From positions 269,923 to 333,922 of the forward strand of contig NZ_BPRE01000007.1 of assembly GCF_022179765.1 (NCBI RefSeq): a stretch of 64,000 nucleotides of DNA, read 5' to 3'. The stretch comes from Methylorubrum suomiense (GTDB lineage Bacteria > Pseudomonadota > Alphaproteobacteria > Rhizobiales > Beijerinckiaceae). The position numbers were made by a program, and so were the translations under genes. Below, in pieces: positions 43,610-51,305 of the stretch; the first letter of the stretch is position 1; the number at the start of each line of letters is the position of its first letter. The notes beneath the pieces are model-generated. The model saw only the letters and a list, made by a program, of their open reading frames with translations, was not told the DNA's origin and did not search any database.

Positions 43610-44595
43610 GCCGCCGGCGGCGCGTAGCCCGGGGCCGATTGGGCGCGCTTCAGGATCTGCTCCCGTAACGGGGCCAGACGCTCCGGCGGCAGCGTCGCAC
43701 GAACCACGAGGTGATAGGTCTCCCAGCCGAGCGGGCGGAAGTCGAGGGTGAAGCGCTCGGCCACGGCACGGGTCCCCATCCCGACATCCGCCGCGCCCGT
43801 GGCGATGAGGGCCGCCACCGCCTGATGCGTGAACTCTTCCGTGTGATGCCCGACGATCGAGTCGAGCGGCACGCCCGCTTCCCGGCACAATCGTTCGAAC
43901 CAGATGCGGGTGCCCGCGCCACGCTGCCGGTTGACGAACCTAGCTTTGCGTTCGGCAATACTGGCGACGTCCGTCAGACCGAGGGGGTTGCCCGGCGCGA
44001 ACAGCAATCCCTGCTCCCGCCGGAACAGCGATTCCACGGACCATTCGGGATCCGAGAACAGGATGTCGAAGGGGGCCGGGGGTGGTCCCTCGGCCCCGTA
44101 ATGGAATCCCGCGGCATCGACCGCACCTTCGCGCAGCCGTGCCAACGCATCGAGGCTGCCGGCGATCATCAGATCGATGTCCCGACGCGTCTCGAGAGCG
44201 TCCAGCAACAGAGGATCGTGGCTTGCCGCGAGCCGGATGCGCGCCATTCCGGGTTCCAAGAGGCGACGCAGCCCATCGGCGAGGGCCATCTCTTCGGCAG
44301 CGAGAGCGGGCCCGAGCCGGACCTGCGACGCTTTCAGCAGGGCGAGCAGACCGTTTCCGAGCGGGGTCAGCGCGCTGCCATGGCCCTTGGTCTTCACCGC
44401 CGCCGGGCGTCCGAGCGCGTGCTCGAGGGCTGCGAGCTGGCCCCAGGCCGAGCGGTAGGAGATGCCGAGTTCGCTCGCGACGCCTTGGAGGGAGCCGCTG
44501 CGGTCGAGCGCTTCCAGTAGGGCTTGAGTCGGCGCGAGGGGGATGTCGGCCCGACCTCCACCGGCGCGGCCGTCGATCCGGAGGCTCACCCTCAT
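43591..44595 (-). CDS. ModE-like HTH regulator with PBP-like (COG1910-type) domain
   Basis: Transcription regulator of 334 aa from ATG 44595. The N-terminal winged HTH is of the ModE/LysR kind (ALLEALDRSGSLQGVASELGISYRSAWGQLAALEHALGRPAA, in parts), followed by a binding-protein-like domain from about residue 115: ARIRLAASHDPLLLDALE, DLMIAGSLDALARLREGAVDAAGFH, FVNRQRGAGTRIWFERLC, ATGAADVGMGTRAVAERFTLDF. It lacks the TOBE/MOP ligand domain of true ModE. It is divergent from the tungstate transporter genes across 54 bp, so it very likely controls them in response to tungstate or molybdate. Confidence 0.9.
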   Translation of the reverse strand: MRVSLRIDGRAGGGRADIPLAPTQALLEALDRSGSLQGVASELGISYRSAWGQLAALEHALGRPAAVKTKGHGSALTPLGNGLLALLKASQVRLGPALAAEEMALADGLRRLLEPGMARIRLAASHDPLLLDALETRRDIDLMIAGSLDALARLREGAVDAAGFHYGAEGPPPAPFDILFSDPEWSVESLFRREQGLLFAPGNPLGLTDVASIAERKARFVNRQRGAGTRIWFERLCREAGVPLDSIVGHHTEEFTHQAVAALIATGAADVGMGTRAVAERFTLDFRPLGWETYHLVVRATLPPERLAPLREQILKRAQSAPGYAPPAAHQSKA

Positions 44596-44623
44596 ATGCA
44601 AGCCCTTTCCTATTGATTTAATC

Positions 44624-44637
44624 GCTAGGGACGTAGC
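44624..44637. promoter_or_regulatory. Possible operator between regulator and tungstate transporter
   Basis: Short inverted repeat GCTA-GGGACG-TAGC in the 54-bp gap between the divergent ModE-like regulator gene and tupB. The spacing and CGCTA/TAGC arms are loosely like a ModE box. It is the only symmetric element I see in a gap too short to hold much else. Weak evidence. Confidence 0.3.
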
Positions 44638-44649
44638 ATCCGGCGAAGC

Positions 44650-45375
44650 ATGGCGCATCCCTCGGCGCCGGCTTTGTCGATGACTGAGACCTTCCACGAG
44701 ACGCTGATCCGCCTCTGGTCCCTCGACCGCGACGTCGTCGCGATCGCGTGGCTCTCGCTGCGCGTCAGTCTCACGGCAGTCGGCATCGGCCTTGCGCTCG
44801 GTGTTCCCCTCGGTGCCCTCGTCGCCGTTGCCCGCTTTCCCGGACGCGATGCGCTGGTGGCCCTGCTCAATGCCTTCATGGGCCTGCCGCCGGTCATCGT
44901 CGGGCTGGTCCTCTACCTCGTCCTGTCGCGCTCCGGCCCGTTGGGAAGTTTCGGCCTGCTCTTCACCCCCGGCGCGATGATCGCGGCTCAGGCGGTGCTC
45001 GCCACGCCCTTGGTCGCTGCCCTGTCGCGACAGGTGGTGGCGGATGCCGAGGCCCATCTCGGCGAGCAGCTGCGCTCGCTGCGCCTCTCCGCCCCGCGAC
45101 GGGCGATGGTGCTGATCTTCGATGCCCGCTTTTCGCTGGTGACGACGGCGTTGGCGGCGTTCGGCCGGGCGATCTCCGAAATCGGTGCAGTGCTCGTCGT
45201 CGGTGGCAACATCGACGGCCACACGCGGACCATGACGACGGCGATCTCCCTGGAGACGCAGAAGGGCGACCTCAGCCTCGCCCTGGCCCTCGGCATCGTG
45301 CTCATGGGCCTCGTCGTCGCCGTCAATGCCGTCGCCGCGTTCCTTCGAAGTCATGCCGCGAGGGCCTACGGATGA
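44650..45375 (+). CDS. tupB: Tungstate-type ABC transporter permease TupB
   Basis: Inner-membrane permease for tungstate/molybdate import, 241 aa (ATG 44680 gives 231). Five or six hydrophobic segments; family landmarks are SLRVSLTAVGIGLALGVPLGALVA, NAFMGLPPVIVGLVLYLVLSRSGPLG, ATPLVAALSRQVV and FGRAISEIGAVLVVGGNI, the last close to the conserved ISEVG...GGNI stretch of Tup/Wtp permeases. Stop overlaps the ATPase start by ATGA. First gene of tupBCA; expression probably set by the divergent regulator. Confidence 0.93.
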   Translation: MAHPSAPALSMTETFHETLIRLWSLDRDVVAIAWLSLRVSLTAVGIGLALGVPLGALVAVARFPGRDALVALLNAFMGLPPVIVGLVLYLVLSRSGPLGSFGLLFTPGAMIAAQAVLATPLVAALSRQVVADAEAHLGEQLRSLRLSAPRRAMVLIFDARFSLVTTALAAFGRAISEIGAVLVVGGNIDGHTRTMTTAISLETQKGDLSLALALGIVLMGLVVAVNAVAAFLRSHAARAYG

Positions 45376-46088
45376 CGGTGCCGCCGGTCATTCGACTCGA
45401 CGACGTGCGTCTCGCGCTCGACGGACGATCGATCCTCGACGGTCTGACATTCGCCGTGCCCGCCCGCGGCGTCACCGCTCTGATCGGGCCGAACGGCGCC
45501 GGCAAGAGCGTGACACTCCGGGTGATCGACCGCTTGCTCTGTCCCGATTCCGGCACCCTGCATGTGGCTGCGGGCCGCTCGGCCTTCGTCTTCCAGCGCA
45601 CCGCCCTGGTGCGGGCGAGCGCCGCCACCAACGTTGCCCTGGCGCTGGCTCCCCTCGGGCTTTGCCGCCGGGAACGGGCGGAGCGCGTGGCGTCGGCCCT
45701 GGCACGGGTCGGGCTCGCCGATCGTGCGGGGGATGCCGCGACGCGCTTCTCGGGCGGTGAGCAGCAGCGGCTCGCTCTCGCCCGTGCCTGGGCCCTGCGC
45801 CCCGCGCTGCTGCTGCTCGATGAGCCGACGGCGAGCCTCGACCCGACCGCGACCGCCATCGTCGAGGATCTCGTGGCCGAGATGGCCGAGGCCGGCACTA
45901 CCGTGCTGCTCGTCTCCCACAATCTCGGGCAGGTCGCTCGCCTCGCCGCCCGCGTCGTCGTGCTCGATGGAGGGCGCGCCGTGGAACAGGGCCCGACCCG
46001 CTCGATCCTCTCCTCCCCCCGAACGCCCGAAGCCCGGGCCTACCTGACCGGAGAACTGCCTTGGACTTCCTTCGCCGCGGCTTCCTGA
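45372..46088 (+). CDS. tupC: Tungstate-type ABC transporter ATPase TupC
   Basis: ATP-binding subunit, 238 aa from ATG 45372. Walker A LIGPNGAGKSVTL, Q-loop FVFQRTALVRASA, signature RFSGGEQQRLALARA, Walker B LLLLDEPTASLD, and switch LLVSHNLGQ. It is short, with no C-terminal TOBE domain, as usual for TupC. The longer open frame upstream is inside tupB and not real. The 3' end overlaps tupA by 28 bp. Confidence 0.94.
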   Translation: MTVPPVIRLDDVRLALDGRSILDGLTFAVPARGVTALIGPNGAGKSVTLRVIDRLLCPDSGTLHVAAGRSAFVFQRTALVRASAATNVALALAPLGLCRRERAERVASALARVGLADRAGDAATRFSGGEQQRLALARAWALRPALLLLDEPTASLDPTATAIVEDLVAEMAEAGTTVLLVSHNLGQVARLAARVVVLDGGRAVEQGPTRSILSSPRTPEARAYLTGELPWTSFAAAS

Positions 46089-46894
46089 CCCTCGGTCTCC
46101 TTGCCGGCTTCGCAGTCGGCGCTCCGGTTCATGCCGATCCGCAATCCATCGTCGTCGCCTCGACGACCTCCACCGAACAATCGGGCTTGTTCAAGCACGT
46201 CCTGCCCCTGTTCCGGGACAAGACCGGGATCGAGGTGAAGGTCGTGGCGCTCGGCACGGGCCAGGCCCTCGACGCGGCCCGCCGGGGCGACGCCGACGTG
46301 GTTTTGGTCCATGACCGCCCGGCGGAGGATAAGTTCGTCGCGGAAGGGTTCGCCAAGGCGCGCCAGGACGTGATGTACAACGACTTCGTCGTGGTCGGTC
46401 CCGCATCGGACCCGGCCGGCATCAAGGGCGCCGATGTCCAGACTGCGTTCCGTAAGCTCGCCGAGACCAAGTCTCCGTTCGTCTCACGGGGTGATCGTTC
46501 CGGCACGCACAGCGCCGAATTGCGGGCCTGGAAAGAGGCTGGAATCGACCTCGCGGCCGTCAAAGGCGATTGGTATCGCGATGTCGGACAAGGCATGGGC
46601 CCGGCCCTCAACACGGCCTCGGCGCTCAACGCCTACATTCTGTCCGATCGCGGCACGTGGCTCTCGTTCAAGAACCGCGGCGAACTGACGATTCTGGTCC
46701 AGGGCGACCCGCGCCTGTTCAACCCCTACGGCGTGATGCTGGTGAACCCCGAAAAGCATCCCAACGTGAAGGTGAAGGAGGGTCAGGCATTCATCGATTG
46801 GCTGGTCTCACCCGAGGGGCAGACGGCGATCGCGAACTACAAGATCGGCGGCGAGGCCCTGTTCTTCCCGAGCGCCGGCAAGGCGAACAAATAA
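46061..46894 (+). CDS. tupA: Tungstate-type substrate-binding protein TupA
   Basis: Periplasmic oxyanion-binding protein, 277 aa. The start is TTG 46061, the only start that keeps a whole signal peptide (LRRGFLTLGLLAGFAVGAPVHA); GGAGA lies 8-12 bases before it. The TupA signature TTSTEQSGL sits near residue 35, with GTGQALDAARRGDADVVLVHD and FVSRGDRSGTHSAE following, motifs that line the tungstate site in TupA/WtpA proteins. Real specificity (W versus Mo) needs binding data. Followed by a hairpin. Confidence 0.94.
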   Translation: MDFLRRGFLTLGLLAGFAVGAPVHADPQSIVVASTTSTEQSGLFKHVLPLFRDKTGIEVKVVALGTGQALDAARRGDADVVLVHDRPAEDKFVAEGFAKARQDVMYNDFVVVGPASDPAGIKGADVQTAFRKLAETKSPFVSRGDRSGTHSAELRAWKEAGIDLAAVKGDWYRDVGQGMGPALNTASALNAYILSDRGTWLSFKNRGELTILVQGDPRLFNPYGVMLVNPEKHPNVKVKEGQAFIDWLVSPEGQTAIANYKIGGEALFFPSAGKANK

Positions 46895-46924
46895 TCCGTC
46901 GAGCGCCGTTGGTGTCAGCATGAA

Positions 46925-46948
46925 GAGGCCGCCGTCGAAGGCGGCCTC
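46925..46948. terminator. Hairpin after tupA
   Basis: GAGGCCGCC, GTCGAA loop, GGCGGCCTC: a 9-bp perfect stem in the 66-bp gap between convergent tupA and the small membrane protein gene. No T-run. Probably a shared terminator. Confidence 0.65.
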
Positions 46949-46960
46949 GACTGTGCGATC

Positions 46961-47200
46961 TTACGATCGCGGCGGTCCCGATTGCCGCCGCCGGGCGAAA
47001 AGCCAGAGGCCAAGAGCGGCAAGAGCGATCAGCAGGCTGATCCAGACCCAGTTGAAGTCGATCGCGGCGGCGGTCGCCGCGGGCGAGCTCGAACCGGACG
47101 GTCCCGACTCCGGAATCGGCGGCGCCGGATTCATCTGCTGCGCCAGCCCTTGATGGACCGTCAAAGCCCAGAACGGCACGGCGGTGGCGATGGCCCGCAT
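46961..47200 (-). CDS. Small exported membrane-tailed protein
   Basis: Protein of 79 aa from ATG 47200, which has a strong GGGAGGT ribosome-binding site. Signal peptide (AIATAVPFWALTVHQGLAQ), a short Pro/Ser-rich spacer (NPAPPIPESGPSGSSSP), then a membrane helix (WVWISLLIALAALGLWLFA) and basic end RRRQSG. The layout of signal, linker and C-terminal anchor suggests a small envelope protein. Not recognised. An in-frame ATG at 47233 would touch the stop of the PRC-barrel gene; the two are probably co-transcribed. Confidence 0.7.
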   Translation of the reverse strand: MRAIATAVPFWALTVHQGLAQQMNPAPPIPESGPSGSSSPAATAAAIDFNWVWISLLIALAALGLWLFARRRQSGPPRS

Positions 47201-47232
47201 GGGACCTCCCGTTTTGCTCTCGGTCGGACGCA

Positions 47233-47871
47233 TCAATCTGCCTTGAAGGTGAAGGCCGGCGCATCCTGAAGCTGCGCCTTCGTCAGCCGAACCTCGGCAT
47301 GAACGATCTTATCGCCCGCCAGCACGGTCGCGGGATGCTTGGAAGGACGCTGCGGCTCGACGGACCCGGTCGCGTCGGTCACCCGGCCGCTATGCTGGTT
47401 CTGGACGGCACCGAGAACCTCGTTGGAAGTCTGCGAACCGGGCATCGTCTCCGGCCCCGCCTTGTCCGCAGCCTTCTGGCTCGGCGCCTCGTCCACCTTC
47501 ACCACCGAGGACGGCCCGCTGGTCAGCGAGACATCGCCGGTGTTCCAAGAGAGTTGATCGAATGGAACGGCGACGGACTTCTCACCCAAGCCGAGGAAGC
47601 CGCCGACACCGATCACCACAGCCCGGATCTGACCCGAGCCGTCGAGGAGGACATCCTCGATTTCGCCGACCCGGACGTGATCCATGCCGATCACAGGAAC
47701 GCCCACGATCTTCGAACCGCGCACCGTTCCGGCCGGGCTCGTGGTCATGAAGGGCGCTGCGGGCTCGGCATAGGCGGGCGCGCCCCATGGAAGCGCGAGT
47801 CCGAGTGTGAGGGCGAGGCAGGTCAAGGCGTTGGAACGCACGGAGCGTCTCCGAAGTCGATGGATCGGCAA
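47233..47871 (-). CDS. PRC-barrel domain-containing exported protein
   Basis: Protein of 212 aa with a signal peptide (LTCLALTLGLALPWGAPAYA) and a PRC-barrel domain at about residues 52-115 (SKIVGVPVIGMDHVRVGEIEDVLLDGSGQIRAVVIGVGGFLGLGEKSVAVP, in order). The C-terminal half is polar and low-complexity with a final VRLTKAQLQDAPAF segment, often seen at the end of alphaproteobacterial PRC-barrel proteins. Periplasmic; probably a structural or stress-related envelope protein. Role unknown. Confidence 0.88.
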   Translation of the reverse strand: MPIHRLRRRSVRSNALTCLALTLGLALPWGAPAYAEPAAPFMTTSPAGTVRGSKIVGVPVIGMDHVRVGEIEDVLLDGSGQIRAVVIGVGGFLGLGEKSVAVPFDQLSWNTGDVSLTSGPSSVVKVDEAPSQKAADKAGPETMPGSQTSNEVLGAVQNQHSGRVTDATGSVEPQRPSKHPATVLAGDKIVHAEVRLTKAQLQDAPAFTFKAD

Positions 47872-47927
47872 GGTCCAGCGACAACGTTAGACACGCGGCA
47901 GCAGTTCACCGGTTTCGACCGGGGGCG

Positions 47928-49019
47928 TCACCGTGGTCGGTCGAGCAGGCCCGAGACCACGCGGGCCGTGTAATCCACCATCGGCACGATGCGGGCGTAG
48001 TTCAGGCGGGTCGGGCCGATGACGCCGACCACGCCGACGATCTTCTGAGCGCTGTCGCGGAAGGGCGCTGCGATCATCGACGAACCGGACAGCGAGAAGA
48101 GCTTGTTCTCCGATCCGATGAAGATCCGCACGCCGTCGCCCTGCTCGGCCCGGGCCAAGAGTTCGATCACGTCCTTCTGCGTTTCGAGATCGTTGAAGAG
48201 CAGGCGGATCCGTTCGAGATCCTCGGCGGCGCGGAGATCGTCGAGGAGGTTGGCTTGGCCCCGGACGATGAGTTGGCGCGCTTCCGAGGGGCCGACCGTG
48301 GTGGCGAGGCCGGCATCGACGAGCCGCTCCGTGATGGCGTCGAGCTCGCGCTTCATCGCCTTGCGGCCGGCCTCGATATCGGCCCGCAGGGCATCGAGGG
48401 TGCGTCCGCGCAGCCGCGCATTGAGAAAGTTCGACGCCTCCTGCAGGGCGCTCGCGGGCAATCCCGGCGGCAGGTCGAGCAGGCGGTTCTCGACGGTGCC
48501 GTCGGTCGAGACCAGAACCACCAGCGCCCGGTCGGCGTCGAGGCGCACGAACTCGACGTGTTTGAGGCCGGCATCGACCTTGGTGGTCAGCACCACGCCC
48601 GCGCCGCGCGAGATGCCGGAGAGCAGGGTCGAGGCCTCGGCCAGTGCCGAGTCGAAGGTGTGGCGCGAGGCGGCGGCCTGCATCTGCGCCTCGATTCGCG
48701 CCTTCTCCTCGCGATCGACGTCGCCGATCTCCATCATGGCATCGACGAAGAAGCGCAGACCCATCTCCGTCGGCAGCCTTCCGGCCGAGGTGTGGGGCGC
48801 GAAGATCAAGCCGGAATGTTCCAGATCCGCCATCACGTTGCGGATCGAGGCCGGCGACAGGCTCATCGGCAGGATGCGGGCAAGGGTGCGCGATCCCAGC
48901 GGCTCGCCCGTGGTGACGTAGCTCTCGACGATCTGCCGGAAGATCTCCCGGGCGCGCTCGTTGAGGGCGGAGAGCGCCTGGGAAGAATGACGCGCGGTGC
49001 TGAACGGGATCTCGGACAC
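47928..49019 (-). CDS. hrcA: Heat-inducible transcription repressor HrcA
   Basis: Repressor of class I heat-shock genes, 363 aa from GTG 49019; a GTG at 49115 would add 32 residues of doubtful coding look. The N-terminal winged HTH is [31 protein letters not shown] with [19 protein letters not shown] and [10 protein letters not shown], all strong HrcA signatures. The C-terminal part includes [18 protein letters not shown] and [19 protein letters not shown]. grpE, its frequent neighbour, is not here; instead the divergent side leads to rph, as in many alphaproteobacteria. No CIRCE element is seen near its own start. Confidence 0.94.
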   Translation of the reverse strand: MSEIPFSTARHSSQALSALNERAREIFRQIVESYVTTGEPLGSRTLARILPMSLSPASIRNVMADLEHSGLIFAPHTSAGRLPTEMGLRFFVDAMMEIGDVDREEKARIEAQMQAAASRHTFDSALAEASTLLSGISRGAGVVLTTKVDAGLKHVEFVRLDADRALVVLVSTDGTVENRLLDLPPGLPASALQEASNFLNARLRGRTLDALRADIEAGRKAMKRELDAITERLVDAGLATTVGPSEARQLIVRGQANLLDDLRAAEDLERIRLLFNDLETQKDVIELLARAEQGDGVRIFIGSENKLFSLSGSSMIAAPFRDSAQKIVGVVGVIGPTRLNYARIVPMVDYTARVVSGLLDRPR

Positions 49020-49338
49020 GACCAACTCAATCTGACATGCGATTGTGGGCGTAAGGTCGCCCGCGATCAATCCTTCACGACGGGCGAGCCGCAGGGCTTC
49101 CTCCGAGGCGGTCACGCCTGGGTTCGGATTCGAGCCGACCGATCTGCGACGATCACCTCACACGGCAGAACGCTAACGATGGCTCGGGACTTCGGTTCGA
49201 TCGTGATCGGTCGATCCGATCCACCATCCGTCAACGCTCCTGCAGCCTAGAGGGATCGTTCTTCCCGCGATGTCGGTTAGCGGGGGACCGTGCGCTCCGG
49301 CTCGCGGTGCCAACGAAGAAATTTCTGTGTTGTGGAGA
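49020..49338. other. Intergenic region between hrcA and the His-rich protein gene
   Basis: About 319 bp between divergent genes. It contains the possible N-terminal extension of HrcA (to 49115) and the promoters of both genes. I looked for a CIRCE inverted repeat (TTAGCACTC-N9-GAGTGCTAA) and did not find one. Nothing else recognisable. Confidence 0.5.
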
Positions 49339-49641
49339 ATGCCCGTGAAGCTCGGCGCCAAATGGAAGATGATCAAGGTCGCGGCCGTCGCGATCGCCCT
49401 GTCGGGGTTCGGCCTGGCCGCCTCGCCGCATCGGGCGGAAGCGGCGCCGATCACCGTTCCGGCCGAGGCCACGGCCAGCGCCGGTGAGGCGACACAGGTC
49501 GCCTACGGCTACGGCCATCGCATGCGGCATCACCGGCATATGCACCGTCACCACATGCGCCATCATCACCGTCACATGATGCGTCGCCACATGATGCGGC
49601 ACCATATGCGCCACCATCACCGCCATCATCACTGGCGCTGA
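49339..49641 (+). CDS. Small exported histidine/methionine/arginine-rich protein
   Basis: Protein of about 100 aa. The ATG at 49339 is very close to GTGGAG; the GTG at 49345 has better spacing. A signal peptide (WKMIKVAAVAIALSGFGLAASPHRAEA) is followed by a short spacer (ITVPAEATASAGEATQVAYGYG), then a 42-residue tail made almost only of H, M and R (for example HRMRHHRHMHRHHMRHHH). It should bind transition metals in the periplasm, or act as a polycation. Not assigned to a known family. A strong intrinsic terminator follows 47 bp later. Confidence 0.82.
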   Translation: MPVKLGAKWKMIKVAAVAIALSGFGLAASPHRAEAAPITVPAEATASAGEATQVAYGYGHRMRHHRHMHRHHMRHHHRHMMRRHMMRHHMRHHHRHHHWR

Positions 49642-49687
49642 GGCAGCGCGAACGGCGCGGAGCTCGCGGGTCGCGCGTGAAACACGA

Positions 49688-49720
49688 GGCCGCCGTCGGA
49701 CCGACGGCGGCCTTTTTTTT
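49688..49720 (+). terminator. Intrinsic terminator
   Basis: GGCCGCCGTC / GACGGCGGCC stem of 10 bp, extended by GG/CC around a single-A loop, followed directly by eight T residues. A textbook rho-independent terminator ending the His-rich protein message, 93 bp before rph. Confidence 0.92.
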
Positions 49721-49812
49721 GCGCTCGATTCGGAAGGCCGGCGGAGTTGCCGCCCGGCGCGGCAGCGCCTAAGAGCGCCGACTTCCGTTCTCGATCCTGG
49801 AGTGTCCTGCGG

Positions 49813-50526
49813 ATGCGGCCGTCCAAGCGCGCGCCCGACGAGTTGCGTGCCGTCACGTTGGAGCGGGCCGTCGCCCGTTACGCGGAAGGCTCCTGCCTCG
49901 TCACGTTCGGCAATACCCGCGTGCTCTGCACCGCCTCACTGGAAGAGCGCGGGCCGCCGTGGCTGCGGGGATCCGGCAAGGGCTGGGTGACGGCCGAATA
50001 CGCGATGCTGCCGCGGGCCACCCACGAGCGTACCCGGCGCGAAGTGAACTCGGGCAAGCCTTCGGGCCGCACCCAGGAGATCCAGCGTCTGATCGGCCGT
50101 TCGCTCCGGGCCGTCACCAATCTGCCGGCTCTGGGCGAGCGCCAGATCACGATCGACTGCGATGTGATCCAGGCCGATGGCGGCACGCGCACCGCCTCGA
50201 TCACCGGAGCGTGGGTCGCCCTTCACGATTGCTTGGCCTGGATGCGAACCCGCTCGATCATCTCGGTCGATCCGCTCAAGGACCATGTCGCGGCCGTGTC
50301 CTGCGGTATCTACAAGGGCAAGCCGGTGCTCGATCTCGATTACGCCGAGGATTCGGCGGCCGAGACCGACGCGAACTTCGTCGTCACCGGCAAGGGCGGT
50401 ATCGTCGAGGTTCAGGGCACCGCCGAGATGGAGCCCTTCTCGGACGAGCAGTTCCTCGAATTACTGCGGCTCGCCAAGGGCGGCGTCGCTCAGTTGGTCG
50501 AGTTGCAACGGAAGGCTATCGCGTGA
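49813..50526 (+). CDS. rph: Ribonuclease PH
   Basis: Phosphorolytic 3'-5' exoribonuclease trimming tRNA precursors, 237 aa from ATG 49813. Signatures: [98 protein letters not shown]. Length is standard. Overlaps rdgB by 4 bp (GTGA), and together with hrcA on the other side it forms an order common in alphaproteobacteria. Confidence 0.97.
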   Translation: MRPSKRAPDELRAVTLERAVARYAEGSCLVTFGNTRVLCTASLEERGPPWLRGSGKGWVTAEYAMLPRATHERTRREVNSGKPSGRTQEIQRLIGRSLRAVTNLPALGERQITIDCDVIQADGGTRTASITGAWVALHDCLAWMRTRSIISVDPLKDHVAAVSCGIYKGKPVLDLDYAEDSAAETDANFVVTGKGGIVEVQGTAEMEPFSDEQFLELLRLAKGGVAQLVELQRKAIA

Positions 50527-51161
50527 GCGAACACCACCGCATCCTGTCCGGCAAGGTGGTCATCGCCACCCACAATGCCGGCAAGCTCGTCGAGATGCGC
50601 GAGCTGCTCGCGCCCTTCGGCGTCGAGGCTGTGTCCGCCGGCGAACTCGGGCTGCCCGAGCCGGACGAGACCGGCACGATGTTCGCCGAGAACGCCGCCA
50701 TCAAGGCGATCGCCGCCGCGGAAGCCTCGGGTCTGCCGGCCTTCGCCGACGATTCGGGGCTTTGCGTCGATGCCCTGGACGGTGCGCCAGGCCTCTTCTC
50801 CGCCCGCTGGGCCGGCCCGAACAAGGATTTTACCGGGGCGATGGCCCGGATCGAGGCCGAATTGTCGAAGCGCGGGGCCACGGACCGCCGCGCCCATTTC
50901 ATCTCGGCCCTCGTGCTCGCTTGGCCCGACGGGCATACCGAGTTGTTCGAGGGCCGCGTCTTCGGCGACCTCGTGGCGCCGCGCGGCAATCTCGGCTTCG
51001 GTTACGATCCGATGTTCCAACCCGAGGGAATGGATCGGACCTTCGGCGAGATCTCGTCCGAGGAGAAGCACGGCGTCGATTGGCAAAGCGGCGAAGCCCT
51101 GTCGCACCGGGCTCGAGCGTTCGTGACCCTGGCGGCAGCCTGCCTGCGACGGCCGGCATAG
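50523..51161 (+). CDS. rdgB: RdgB/HAM1 non-canonical purine NTP pyrophosphatase
   Basis: Hydrolyses dITP, XTP and related nucleotides to keep them out of nucleic acids, 212 aa from GTG 50523. Motifs: [55 protein letters not shown], and SHRARAF near the end. All substrate-binding residues expected for HAM1 proteins are present. Coupled to rph by overlap; hemW follows after 144 bp. Confidence 0.97.
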   Translation: MSEHHRILSGKVVIATHNAGKLVEMRELLAPFGVEAVSAGELGLPEPDETGTMFAENAAIKAIAAAEASGLPAFADDSGLCVDALDGAPGLFSARWAGPNKDFTGAMARIEAELSKRGATDRRAHFISALVLAWPDGHTELFEGRVFGDLVAPRGNLGFGYDPMFQPEGMDRTFGEISSEEKHGVDWQSGEALSHRARAFVTLAAACLRRPA

Positions 51162-51305
51162 GCTTTCGCTTCCCGACCGCAGGACCTACATCGTCGAACG
51201 GGAGATCTCTCCCGAATATCGCTGCCCGGTCGCGACCTTCGTACGGGCGGGCCGCCACAGCAAGCTGTGGTCGAGATGAGGGCGGATGAACCCGCCAGAA
51301 GCCCG

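Noticed and set aside
49020..49338. CIRCE element upstream of hrcA
   Set aside because: No TTAGCACTC-N9-GAGTGCTAA or near match was found in the region.
49530..49641. CRISPR-like or tandem repeat array in the CAT/CAC-rich stretch
   Set aside because: The repetition is codon-level histidine/methionine/arginine coding with no fixed repeat unit or spacers.
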